Part shown: positions 25,073-33,715 of the stretch, in pieces
Layout: each line of letters begins with the position of its first letter
Numbering within the stretch: position 1 is the stretch's first letter
Assembly (NCBI GenBank): GCA_022819605.1
Contig: JAJEGW010000173.1
Location: 1-44,836, forward strand
Source: Silicimonas sp.
GTDB taxonomy: Bacteria; Pseudomonadota; Alphaproteobacteria; Rhodobacterales; Rhodobacteraceae
Direction: 5' to 3'
Length of the DNA stretch: 44,836 bases
The notes under the pieces: model-generated
What the model was told of the DNA's origin: nothing
The model's input: the letters and a program-made list of their open reading frames with translations, nothing else
Database searches by the model: none
Program-made: the position numbers and the translations under genes

Positions 25073-27571
25073 TCAGCGCCTATCCAGCGCCTTATACCAT
25101 CTGCGTATGGTAGTACCACTTGACGTGTCATCATACCTGAAACACTCCGCAAGCGCATCAATGGACCCGATCACGCCACTAAGCACCGGTGCCGAAATGC
25201 TGGTGCTAACTCCGGTCTCGTAGTGGCTTACCCAGTTACCGATAATCGATGGTATCAGCGTAGAATCAATATTCTGAATCTGCTCCTCATCAAGCACGAT
25301 CGTCCCTGCCTTCTTGTGCAGGTCTATCGCAGACGTAATTGCTTGAATGCAGTTGCTGACCATCCGCGTTGTGTCCTTGATTGCGAAATCTATCGGCACC
25401 GGGATATCAACCTTGCGAATGATCTGCTGCAGCTTATACTCCAAGTACTGCCGAATAAGCGGTTCGGCTTGGGACACTTGGCCAGCAGAAAGAAGCGATG
25501 CCATTGTCGCCTTGAGACGGTCTGCGCCTTGAGCCTGATGCAAGATCGAGCCCATCGGCGGCGATCCCTGGAGCTTGTTGTGATGCCATCCAGTCGTGCC
25601 ACTCAGCCGATCAAAATACTTTTCCAGCAAGCCATCGTGACTTAGAATGACAAACTGCAGGCCATCGGCATTCCGCGGTTGCTGCAACTTTTTCCGAATC
25701 AGTTCCATCAAGAAAAACTGGTGCCCGGCATCGAAACTCGAGGTCACATCGTCCAGCACTACGAAACGTGGCGCACCGGAATGTTTCATCGCGGCTGCAA
25801 GAAATACCGAAATCGCCAGTGCGTTCCGATAACTTTCCGACAAGAGCGCTCTCGCCGATAGTCTGTACTGCCCATGAAAATCCTCTAGCTGTACGTGAAG
25901 ATCTTCCTTGTCATTCGCGCGCTGCAAGGCTGGCACTACGTCACCAACTTGCATGATCTCCCTGAACATGGACTTGTACTCTGCATCAATGCCCCTGATT
26001 CTGCTTCTCGACAACGCCGCTTCGGCATCTGCAAAGACCCTCATCGCCATTGAGACGAACGTCTTCCATTTCTCGCGCATGTCGAGCCGCGCTCGTTGCA
26101 TTGCCTCTTCCGCTTTTTTTTGCCGGTAGACCTTCAGGGCTTCCTTGAACTGCCTCCCATACTCAACCTGCCCTGTGAGTTGCACCAATGACGGTGGCAG
26201 TTCCCTTTCTAGGACTTGCTTCCGTTCCTGGGTGACTTCGAGAGTCTTCGCAACTCTACGAGAAAGGCTGGCAGTCCATTGAACGGCTGATGCCAAGTCG
26301 TCGTTCGAAATTTCGCCTGCCGCAAACTGCCCGTCCAGAGCAAGCGATCTCCGGTCTTCAGGCGCGATCGAGAGCGGCACCGCACCCTCGTGCGCCGCAA
26401 TGAACTTCTTCCATGAGGATGCATGCCAAGTGTCCCCAATTTTCTCAATCCTGGCTGCGGCATCCGCATATTGCGTCAATTGGTTCGCTACATGCTCGCC
26501 AATCGAAGACGAGAGTTCACTTTCGCAAAGTGGACACCTTTCGTCCTCTGCCCATTCACCGTTCGAGATCACCTCGCTGGCCGACTCGTACAGGCGCCTG
26601 AATAACTCACCACGCGTCGACGACAGCAAGTTGTCCCGCTCGTTGACCAGAACCTCAATCTCTTTCTGCTCGGCTTCGACGACGGCAAAATCGTGGACGG
26701 CGAGTGATTCTAGAGCAGCAATTGACTCAATGGTCTTCTCCAATTCCTTCCGCTTGCCGCCGCCCTCGGCCGCCATGATCTCGGCCTTGATCTCTTTAAA
26801 ATCCACCTCGTTCAGGCTTCTTCCGGCGAAAAGAGGTTTAAGGAGTTCCACATCACCCAAGGCCGCGGTTACTTCGCCCGTGCATTCATCAAGCTTGTCA
26901 ATGTCTTCAAGTGCCTTGCCTGTCACGTTCTCGTAGCTTGATCTAAGGATACTTAGAGCCTGCTGCGAACCTCTTTGCGAAACACCTATCGCCGCGTTCA
27001 GAATCTTGAACTCAAGGTCTGTGTTCAATGCGCGTGAATCCGAAGCCGCCTGAAGCGCTTGCCGACAATCTGAATACTTGGCAAGGCCAAGCAGAGCCGA
27101 GAAAGTTCGACCTCTCTCTAAAGGCGATTCCTCTATGAAGCGGGCGAACGTCCTGTAATCAAGGAGCGCAAAGGCCTCCTTGAGCGATTCGAGAAATCCC
27201 TCAGGATTCGAATGGCCGCTCGGGCTGGTTACCACCCGTTTGCCGGACGCGCCTCGATCAATTCGAATGGAAACGGTACCAGCACCGTCGTCCGGCTGGA
27301 ACTCGACAAGAATCGAGGCAGTACGTCTTGAATGGAAGCGATTGCAGTAGTAGGCCTGCGGCGTTTCATTTGATTGCAGCAACTGGAGTTTCGGGATACT
27401 TCCATGGATTGCGTAACAAAGCGCCTCGAATATCGAGCTCTTTCCTATGCCGTTTACCGCAAAAAGAGAGTTAACAGACTCTGGATCAAAATTGATATCG
27501 AGCGGGTTGTCCTCGTTGTTGATGCCACGAAAGCCTTCAACGCAAATTCTTTTAAGGAAGTATCGCGGCAT
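25073..27571 (-). CDS. Zinc-hook SMC/Rad50-like ATPase
   Basis: This 832-residue protein starts at the ATG 27569-27571, 13 bases after the upstream 75-aa gene, and gives the standard N-terminus MPRYFLKRICVEGFRGIN. An upstream in-frame start at 27673 would overlap that gene. Features are a Walker A-like AVNGIGKSS (38-46), coiled-coil arms (about 255-345 and 430-500), a zinc-hook CPLC (C346, C349), a degenerate signature LSESYRN (577-583), Walker B FVVLDDVTSSFD (603-614) and ILSHD (642-646). After the ATPase head comes an extra domain of about 160 residues with NWVSHY (779-784), similar to the N-x-x-(S/A)-H pattern at the ends of some defence ABC ATPases. It is like Rad50/RloC proteins but has no recognised nuclease. 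The family is not identified. Confidence 0.75.
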   Translation of the reverse strand: MPRYFLKRICVEGFRGINNEDNPLDINFDPESVNSLFAVNGIGKSSIFEALCYAIHGSIPKLQLLQSNETPQAYYCNRFHSRRTASILVEFQPDDGAGTVSIRIDRGASGKRVVTSPSGHSNPEGFLESLKEAFALLDYRTFARFIEESPLERGRTFSALLGLAKYSDCRQALQAASDSRALNTDLEFKILNAAIGVSQRGSQQALSILRSSYENVTGKALEDIDKLDECTGEVTAALGDVELLKPLFAGRSLNEVDFKEIKAEIMAAEGGGKRKELEKTIESIAALESLAVHDFAVVEAEQKEIEVLVNERDNLLSSTRGELFRRLYESASEVISNGEWAEDERCPLCESELSSSIGEHVANQLTQYADAAARIEKIGDTWHASSWKKFIAAHEGAVPLSIAPEDRRSLALDGQFAAGEISNDDLASAVQWTASLSRRVAKTLEVTQERKQVLERELPPSLVQLTGQVEYGRQFKEALKVYRQKKAEEAMQRARLDMREKWKTFVSMAMRVFADAEAALSRSRIRGIDAEYKSMFREIMQVGDVVPALQRANDKEDLHVQLEDFHGQYRLSARALLSESYRNALAISVFLAAAMKHSGAPRFVVLDDVTSSFDAGHQFFLMELIRKKLQQPRNADGLQFVILSHDGLLEKYFDRLSGTTGWHHNKLQGSPPMGSILHQAQGADRLKATMASLLSAGQVSQAEPLIRQYLEYKLQQIIRKVDIPVPIDFAIKDTTRMVSNCIQAITSAIDLHKKAGTIVLDEEQIQNIDSTLIPSIIGNWVSHYETGVSTSISAPVLSGVIGSIDALAECFRYDDTSSGTTIRRWYKALDRR

Positions 27572-27584
27572 CAGAGGCAATCTT

Positions 27585-27812
27585 TCAATTCGGATTTTGC
27601 AGGAGATCGTCCAGAGCCGACACGACTTTATTATTGAATTCACTACGCGCTCTGGCATCCCTAGTGCCGTCACAAACTACATTTATCAGATCCTCCCAGT
27701 TGTCTGACAAAATCTTTGCCATTTCCGGATCTCTGGACTCCAGCGCCTCAAGAAAAGACTTGCAATTTTCTGCGAAGCTCTTGCTGTCATCAAATCGAAA
27801 GTCTGACATCAC
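27585..27812 (-). CDS. Small 75-aa protein upstream of the zinc-hook ATPase
   Basis: This 75-residue, acidic, all-helical-looking protein (SKSFAENCKSFLEALES...DPEMAKILSDNWEDLI...SALDDLLQNPN) starts at MM and is preceded by AAGGA. It lies 13 bp upstream of the ATPase start on the same strand, so the pair is almost certainly co-transcribed. No family is recognised. The position suggests a small partner or regulator of the ATPase. Confidence 0.6.
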   Translation of the reverse strand: MMSDFRFDDSKSFAENCKSFLEALESRDPEMAKILSDNWEDLINVVCDGTRDARARSEFNNKVVSALDDLLQNPN

Positions 27813-28143
27813 ACATCACATCCTTACCGCTTTCGCGAGGTCTGCGCTCAGCACACGGTCCCTATGGCCCCAAACCTTCGCGTTCATTGACGTATCTGTA
27901 TTCCCCAAGTCGAGCCCTTTTCACGACCGTCATCGCATCGCAACCGCAGGGTTTCAACCCCGTGCCCGCCGATGCCACCCGTCGTCTCTCCGATCCGCAC
28001 GCCATCCATAATCACCTTTGACGCACATCGCCTTCGTTCCTGGATACATGACCCATGATTTCTGGCGGCCTCGAAATTTCCCCGTCCCACCGGTGGCTCG
28101 CATCCGTCGTTGACAGTTCCTGCGTGCAACTCTCCAACCGGAT
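27813..28143. other. 331-bp stretch without a supported gene; island/backbone junction
   Basis: This lies between the 75-aa gene and the protease gene. Composition changes from moderate to high G+C across it, so it is the likely right boundary of the defence island. No att-like repeat copy was found here by eye. It contains a small palindrome, GGGTTTCAACCC, at 27950-27961. Confidence 0.4.
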
Positions 28144-28926
28144 CTAATCCCTAATTTCCGTGGCCAGCCGACTTTCCACGAGCTCTTCCTCGACAAGAAC
28201 ATAGATCTCGGCCGGCGGCGTGTTCAGGGAATGCAGCATGACACTGGGCTCGATGCCCATCTCGATCAGGAATTCCATGACCCGACCCTGCCCGTGCTGG
28301 ATGTCCTCCACGGCCCAGAAGGCCGGAAGGTAGGCCGGAGTCTCGTAGTAATGCTGGTGCATTCCGACCGCTCCGCGCCGGGAGACGCGACGCTCGGCAC
28401 CGCCCGCCAGCATGTAGGGACAGGCCGAAACGCAGACCATGCCCGGAAGGATTGCGGTTTCCGCATCCCGGTCTCGGAGAATCCGCCCTATCTCAAGAGC
28501 CTCGTCCACGATGCCGCCGGGACTGTTCAGGGCGACCGGGACGGTCAGGTCGCCCAGGCTCGCCAGGTAGGCCGCGAAACGGTCAGCATCTCCGCCTTCG
28601 ATGGCACCGTGCACGAGCAGGACGCGGCCGAAGTCTCCCGCGTCCTGCATCCTGAACTCCAACCGATCAGGGAGGTCGGCCGGCAGATCCATGTCCGGCA
28701 GCGTGGACGGGTCGGTATAGGTCGGGCGCGTCTCGTGCGGTTCGTACCGGCGCACCTGGTCGCCTGGCGAGACGGGTCCGTCAGGAACATCCGGCCCCGG
28801 CGACAGTCGAGGGATCAGTCTCGCCTCAAGGTCGCTGGCAACGAGAAGGATCGCAATCACGCACTGTGCGACCAGCACCATCGCGAGGCCGCGCCGCATG
28901 GTCATGTCGCGCAGTGGTGGCGTCAC
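28144..28926 (-). CDS. Membrane-anchored ClpP-class serine protease-like protein
   Basis: This protein of up to 260 residues has start choices at 28926, 28905 and 28899. An N-terminal signal anchor (GLAMVLVAQCVIAILLVAS) is followed by a Pro/Asp-rich linker and a ClpP/crotonase-fold domain with LNSPGG (oxyanion loop), VCVSACPYMLAGGAERR (serine within S-A-C, the usual nucleophile position) and GAVGMHQHYY (histidine). The layout matches COG3904-type periplasmic ClpP-like proteins. It follows the membrane protein gene by 6 bp, so the two form a unit. Substrate unknown. Confidence 0.7.
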   Translation of the reverse strand: MTPPLRDMTMRRGLAMVLVAQCVIAILLVASDLEARLIPRLSPGPDVPDGPVSPGDQVRRYEPHETRPTYTDPSTLPDMDLPADLPDRLEFRMQDAGDFGRVLLVHGAIEGGDADRFAAYLASLGDLTVPVALNSPGGIVDEALEIGRILRDRDAETAILPGMVCVSACPYMLAGGAERRVSRRGAVGMHQHYYETPAYLPAFWAVEDIQHGQGRVMEFLIEMGIEPSVMLHSLNTPPAEIYVLVEEELVESRLATEIRD

Positions 28927-28932
28927 GAAAGC

Positions 28933-30243
28933 CTACTCCGCCGCTTCCGCCCGCTCCTGCGGCCCAGGCAACGGAGCCGGCCCGGTGGAGCGGCGCTGGA
29001 TTTCGGCATCGGCCGCGCCCATCGATGTCTCAACGTCTCGCATCGCGTTCATCGCGGCCTTGAGATCCGCCAGCGTCAGCGTGTCCTCGATTCCGGTGCC
29101 GTCCCGACCGCTGCGGATCGCGGCCTGAGTGATGGCCAGGACGAAGACGAGGACGGCCGGAAGCAAGTCGATGGCGATCGCGCCCGCCCAGGAGGGAACG
29201 AAGTGCTCTGCGTACCTGATCACGGCATCCGCGGCGGAGATCGGGTTGTACGCGGTCTCCAGCGGCGGATCCATCGCCAGCACCTCGTCCGCCGCACGCT
29301 TCAGGGTCTGGCTCCGCTGGTCCAGGGCATCCAGAACGGAGGCGATCGTCGAGGACTGTGCGTCCCGTATGCTTGCGTTGCGCCCGTCAAGCTCCGGAAG
29401 CACGACCGAGGCCGGGAGGTCTTCCGCGGCGCGGGCAAGGAGCGGCGCCACCGAATACCGGTTCAGGGTCGAGATCACGCCGGCCAGCCGGACGCTTTCC
29501 TCCGAGAACATCACCGACCGCTGGTCGACCGGCCCCGGCGCCACGGTCAGCGCGCGCATGCGGCCGAGAATGGCGTTCCCTTCCTCAAACGCCTGCTCGA
29601 TCAGCGGCTGCTGATCCCTGATCTGGTTCTCAAGATTGCCAAGCTCCTCGGTCTTTTGCGTCAGGACCCGAAACACGGCGCCTTCGCCGGCGGTGCCGGA
29701 GAGCTGCCCGGAGCGCTCCTGGTCCGCGAGGGCGTCGAACGTCTCCCTGGCACGGCGCACCTCTCTTCCGAGCGCCTGCCCGGACAGGGCGATGTCGTGC
29801 GCCTGTTCCAGGGCGGACTGGTAGTCGCGAACGGTCCTGTCGAGATGCAGTTCCACAGCTGCAGAGCCTGCCAGCGCCGCAGCGTTCAGCCAGCTCGACA
29901 TGGCGATGATCGCCAGGGACCCCGCCATCGTGGACACCGTCAGTCCTATGAACCCGGCCGCGCTCCGCATCGCCGGCAGAAGGCGCAGCATGTAGCTCCA
30001 GAAGACGAAGATCCCGACGGAAACCGCGATCGAGTAGGCGACCGCGGCAAAGAAGCTCATGGCACCGGTATCCTCAAGAAGGGTCGAGACACCAAGGAAG
30101 GTGTAGATTCCGGATGCGATCGCAAGCACGCCGAGCGCGGCGGGGGTGAACGTGTCGAGCCAGGAAACATGGGCCTCAAGCTCCTTGGCGGTTCGAATGC
30201 CCCTTGCTTCTTCTGCGGTGGTCTTTCGATCTGCGTCTGACAT
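28933..30243 (-). CDS. Multi-pass membrane protein with large coiled-coil loop (DUF4407-like layout)
   Basis: This 436-residue protein has three N-terminal transmembrane helices (about 33-53, 63-86, 96-120), then a 230-residue extramembrane part rich in heptad-like helices (YQSALEQAHDIALSGQALGREVRRARETF...QKTEELGNLENQIRDQQPLIEQAFEEG), then a last transmembrane helix (about 365-388) and a charged tail. This 3+1 layout recalls DUF4407-type proteins. It is co-directional with and 6 bp before the ClpP-class gene, which suggests a membrane complex. Function unknown. Confidence 0.68.
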   Translation of the reverse strand: MSDADRKTTAEEARGIRTAKELEAHVSWLDTFTPAALGVLAIASGIYTFLGVSTLLEDTGAMSFFAAVAYSIAVSVGIFVFWSYMLRLLPAMRSAAGFIGLTVSTMAGSLAIIAMSSWLNAAALAGSAAVELHLDRTVRDYQSALEQAHDIALSGQALGREVRRARETFDALADQERSGQLSGTAGEGAVFRVLTQKTEELGNLENQIRDQQPLIEQAFEEGNAILGRMRALTVAPGPVDQRSVMFSEESVRLAGVISTLNRYSVAPLLARAAEDLPASVVLPELDGRNASIRDAQSSTIASVLDALDQRSQTLKRAADEVLAMDPPLETAYNPISAADAVIRYAEHFVPSWAGAIAIDLLPAVLVFVLAITQAAIRSGRDGTGIEDTLTLADLKAAMNAMRDVETSMGAADAEIQRRSTGPAPLPGPQERAEAAE

Positions 30244-30411
30244 GGTCTGCCCTGAAGGTGGCTGCGGTCCCGGCCCGGCATTCGCCAGGCGGCTTGATCT
30301 GCGACTGTTCGGGAGGCGACGTCAAGAGTTCGGGATGATTCTGCCAGTCATCCATGCCCGGTCAGCGGGCAATGCGGTGGATGCCAAGGTCCCCACACCC
30401 GAGAACAGTCC

Positions 30412-30669
30412 CTAACGCTCGAGGATCCGGAATCTGCAGCGGGTGTCCGCCAGCGGTCGCCGCTCTCCAGGAGAGAGCAGCTCGACACCCGTCTTTCGTT
30501 CAAACTTCTTCGTCTGCAGAGCGCTTCGTACCGTCTGCATTGGATTGTCGAGCTCCAGACTCCTTTGAATGTCGCCCAATCGAATGCTGATCTCGCCAAG
30601 ACCGGCCGCGCGGGCCGGCTCAACATAACGCTCGAATGCAAACTGCCGAACGCGCTCTGGCACGGTCAT
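30412..30669 (-). CDS. Small basic protein, possible winged-helix
   Basis: This 85-residue protein has its start at 30669 supported by GGAGGAA at correct spacing; a longer open frame to 30747 lacks this. Sequence: helical VPERVRQFAFERYVEPARAAG, then a helix-turn-helix-like IRLGDIQRSLELDNPMQTVRSALQTKKFERK, then a C-terminal strand. It could be a DNA-binding regulator. Family not recognised. Confidence 0.55.
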   Translation of the reverse strand: MTVPERVRQFAFERYVEPARAAGLGEISIRLGDIQRSLELDNPMQTVRSALQTKKFERKTGVELLSPGERRPLADTRCRFRILER

Positions 30670-31066
30670 GCGAAGTTCCTCCACATGGATGGGCGCAAGT
30701 TCTCTTGCACTTGGCTCTTTCTCGTCTGCCCAACTTCCTGCTGTCAAACACCGGATCCCGGAATCGCACGCCGGACGCTGTCGTCATCGCACCGCGCCTG
30801 TCCGATTTCAACCCCGCGAACCCCGCTCCCCTCGCGTGTCGCCGTCGATGGAAACGCAACGTCGACGCGTGCAGTCGCATCACGGAATCCGGCCCTTCGG
30901 GACTCCTGGCCTTCCGCCTCCTGATCGATCGGACTCAATGCCCGTCACCGACCGGGCCGGTCTCCGGTTCCCGGCAGCACGCCTCCCGGAGGCGGCGGCC
31001 AGCGGTTCCCTGACGAAGCCGGTGGCCCGGAAGCGGCCCTGGCGCCGACAGCCGGGAGGCCCACCC
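30670..31066. other. 397-bp divergent intergenic region
   Basis: This region separates the 85-aa gene (minus) from the PP-loop gene (plus) and must hold both promoters. A small palindrome, GCAAG-TTCT-CTTGC (30694-30707), sits 25 bp upstream of the 85-aa gene's start and could be an operator. A frame through it is open in phase with the PP-loop gene but has no start signal. No further gene is supported. Confidence 0.4.
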
Positions 31067-31876
31067 ATGACCAGACGCGATGCCGGCATACACGTTCCCC
31101 CGGAGTGCCGCGACATGATCCGCGCCGGCACCCTCGTCGCGATCTCGACCAGCGGCGGCAAGGACAGCCAGGCAATGACGATCCTGCTGTCCCGCATCGT
31201 TCCCCGCGACCAGCTGCTCGCCGTCCATGCACCCCTGGAGGACGTCGAATGGCCGGGAACGATCGAGCACATCGAAGCGACCCTTCCGGGCGGCGTGCCC
31301 CTGATCCTCGCGCACGTCACCTCCGGCAAGACGCTTCTCGACCGCATCGAGGAACGGGGCAGGTTTCCATCTCCAGGGGTGCGATGGTGTACAAGCGATC
31401 AGAAACGTGGACCTATCGAGCGCGAGCTTCGCAGATTCCTGAAGGCCAATCCCCGCTTCGGCGACCGCATCGTCAGCGCCATGGGCATGCGGGCCGAGGA
31501 AAGCCCCGCCCGGGCGCGGAAGACGCCCTGGAAATTCAGCGAGCGCAATTCCCGCGCGGGGCGGACATGGTTCGACTGGCTTCCGATTCACGACCTCACC
31601 GAAGGACAGGTCTTCGACGTCATTCGCGACGCGGGACAGGCACCCCATCCGGCCTACGCGATGGGCATGTCCCGACTCTCCTGCGTCTTCTGCATCATGG
31701 CCTCGCGGGCGGATCTTCGCACCGCCGCCCTGCTCCAGCCGCAGCTCTACGCCCGCTACTGCGCCCTCGAACGCCGCATCGGCCACACGCTGTCGCCGTC
31801 CGGCGCCCCGCTGCCCGAACTGACCGGCATCCCAATGCCACGCCCGGACCTGCCAGTGGACGCGCCGCTGCCCTGA
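31067..31876 (+). CDS. PP-loop (PAPS-reductase-like) protein
   Basis: This 269-residue protein starts at 31067 after GGGAGG. It has the PP-loop STSGGKDSQAM (about residues 26-36), a following PLEDVEWPGTIEHIE, and a C-terminal LSCVFCIMASRADL with paired cysteines, as in members of the PAPS reductase/DndC-like superfamily carried by plasmids and phages. Family members use ATP to adenylate a substrate and transfer or reduce sulfur; the substrate here is unknown. No dnd, cys or sulfur-assimilation gene is adjacent. Confidence 0.78.
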   Translation: MTRRDAGIHVPPECRDMIRAGTLVAISTSGGKDSQAMTILLSRIVPRDQLLAVHAPLEDVEWPGTIEHIEATLPGGVPLILAHVTSGKTLLDRIEERGRFPSPGVRWCTSDQKRGPIERELRRFLKANPRFGDRIVSAMGMRAEESPARARKTPWKFSERNSRAGRTWFDWLPIHDLTEGQVFDVIRDAGQAPHPAYAMGMSRLSCVFCIMASRADLRTAALLQPQLYARYCALERRIGHTLSPSGAPLPELTGIPMPRPDLPVDAPLP

Positions 31877-32007
31877 CCCGCGTTCCGGGCCGACCTTCCC
31901 GCGATCGCCCCGGGTTCGCCTGGAGCCGATCGCAGCGCGCATCCGGACGCATTGCCGAGGGATGCCAACCGTGCGATCAAGCGCGCGACAGCGGACGGAG
32001 GAACACG

Positions 32008-32535
32008 ATGGCCAGAACGGTCGAAGCGCCCCACGACCTGGACCGATGCCCGGTCTGCCGCAACGACATCGATCCGGACGCCCTGCTCTGCGCCGCCTGC
32101 GGCGCAGAGAAGATCACGATCAACGACGGCAAGGGAGAAGCCGCGTCCAACCTTGGCTGCCTCGCCACGCTGGCCCTGCTCGGGGGCCTTGTGACCTTCT
32201 GCTTCACGATCTTCCGCGCTCCGCAACCGGACCCGGACATCACCAAATACATGCTGCTGGCCGCCTCGGTCGGCGCAGCCTTGCTGGGCGTCAGGTTCCT
32301 TGTAAATGGGAATAGACGCGGACGGGAGAACATCGAGAAGACGACGCGGCCTGCATGGAAGCACGTGAGCGCGAGCGATGTCGTCGCCGCACACAAGCGC
32401 GCGGAAGAGGCGGCCGAACGAGCGGCCAAGGCCGCGAACACGGCGGCCAGCCAGACCAGGAAGCCGGCGAAGCGCTCGTTCTTCGACCACCTGGACACGA
32501 GGCCCCATCGCGACGACGACGATCTTTGGCGGTGA
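32008..32535 (+). CDS. Zinc-ribbon membrane protein
   Basis: This 175-residue protein starts at 32008 after GGACGGAGGA. It has an N-terminal zinc ribbon (CPVC at 14-17, CAAC at 28-31), two hydrophobic helices (about 50-70 and 83-98) and a charged C-terminus with an Ala-rich helix AHKRAEEAAERAAKAANTAA. It is a plausible inner-membrane protein of the backbone; function unknown. Confidence 0.6.
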   Translation: MARTVEAPHDLDRCPVCRNDIDPDALLCAACGAEKITINDGKGEAASNLGCLATLALLGGLVTFCFTIFRAPQPDPDITKYMLLAASVGAALLGVRFLVNGNRRGRENIEKTTRPAWKHVSASDVVAAHKRAEEAAERAAKAANTAASQTRKPAKRSFFDHLDTRPHRDDDDLWR

Positions 32536-32863
32536 CAATCGCCGAAGCCACGGACGGATCTGGATCGCGAGACCCCAACAGGCCGGCTCCCCCAAAATCC
32601 CCTATCGCCCGGCGCGCCCTTCTGCAGAAGCGCTGCCTCGGTAAATTCCCGTTCACCGCCGAGGCGGCGCCAAGAGCGTTCGTCTTGCTGGGAGGCAAGG
32701 GCTCCATCCGCATCCGCACGGCATCGGCCAGCGCCTTCCGGTCCGGAATCGCTGGCCACCAGCTCATACTGCCTGTGCCATTGATCCGGCAAACGTTGCG
32801 CTGCCAATGGCACTGGTCAGCACAAAGCACAAACCCAACGAAAAAAGATCCCACAGGACTGGA
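32536..32863. other. 328-bp stretch without a supported gene
   Basis: Open frames on both strands lack start signals and consistent codon use. I see no hairpin terminator with a T-run and no repeat of the island type. Confidence 0.4.
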
Positions 32864-33442
32864 CTACGCCACTCTGGCACCACGACTGTGAGACGCGGCA
32901 GAAATGGTTAGCCGCGCCCGTTCACCCGGGTATGCTGCGCCTTCTTTGGCTCGCCACAGGAACACGACTTCGAGTTCAAGGCTGAGACTCTGAGCGGCGA
33001 TCACCAGCGCTGCACATGCGTCGTTCGCGGACATTCCCTGGACCGACACGTTGATCTCGGCAAGATAGCGATAACCTTCATCTTCCTTGCAGCCCACCAC
33101 CATGTTCACCGGGCAGCATTTGCGGAACTCGTCAAAGTCCTCGAATTGCTTCGTCGCGCGGACCAGGACCATTTCGATCAGAGAGTTCCAGTTCGGCCTG
33201 ACAACACGAACCCCGTCAAGCGAAGCATCCAGAACCTTCGTATGCGTAAGGTTCGGCAGTCTTCGAGGGTCAATGCAGCGCTCAACAGCAGAGGACTCCC
33301 TTACTGGTGTGGAAGGATCTTCGCGATTCTCCAGCGCGTCCAGAGCTCGATTGACGACCATGTCCGTCGTGTCCACGAGCGGTCTTGCATGGCGCTGGAG
33401 CCGCTCAAAGGTTGATTCTTCGATAATGACTTGAGGCATCAT
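32864..33442 (-). CDS. Uncharacterised protein with small N-terminal DNA-binding-like segment
   Basis: This 192-residue protein starts MMPQVIIEESTFERLQRHARPLVDTTDMVVNRALDALEN, a strand followed by two helices as in ribbon-helix-helix or SeqA-N-like domains. The second half (PNWNSLIEMVLVRATKQFEDFDEFRKC...GYRYLAEINVSVQGMSANDACAALVIAAQSLSLELEVVFLW) looks like an alpha/beta domain. Similar proteins are seen near restriction and mobile genes, in my recollection, but I cannot name the family. An AT-rich promoter precedes it (33471-33499) and AAAGGAACGA lies before the start. Confidence 0.6.
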   Translation of the reverse strand: MMPQVIIEESTFERLQRHARPLVDTTDMVVNRALDALENREDPSTPVRESSAVERCIDPRRLPNLTHTKVLDASLDGVRVVRPNWNSLIEMVLVRATKQFEDFDEFRKCCPVNMVVGCKEDEGYRYLAEINVSVQGMSANDACAALVIAAQSLSLELEVVFLWRAKEGAAYPGERARLTISAASHSRGARVA

Positions 33443-33470
33443 TCGTTCCTTTCAAAAATATGTGAATATG

Positions 33471-33499
33471 AAAATAGGGAACTAGGTAGAATATTGCAA
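33471..33499 (-). promoter_or_regulatory. Candidate promoter of the 192-aa gene
   Basis: Minus strand: -35 TTGCAA (33494-33499), 17-bp spacer, -10 TATTTT (33471-33476), in an AT-rich patch that stands out from the surrounding high-G+C DNA. It is about 30 bp before the chosen ATG. Confidence 0.4.
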
Positions 33500-33715
33500 G
33501 TCTTTTTTTGATCTCCTCGCGAACACCAGGTCCACCCACCGGCATGCCGCTTCCTGACTTGACCGGCGCTCCACATCTCGCGGATTCCCCGCAACCTCAC
33601 CGGGCCACAGCCCGAACCCCGCCCAGAGGCGGAGCCGTGCGGGTCCGGGGCAGGCGACCGGACGGCGAGCGAGTCCGTCCACGCCGCGCAACCCCAACCC
33701 ACCATGGAGAACGCA

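Noticed and set aside
32291-32854. 187-aa minus-strand frame
   Set aside because: It overlaps the zinc-ribbon gene and has no ribosome binding site or family resemblance.
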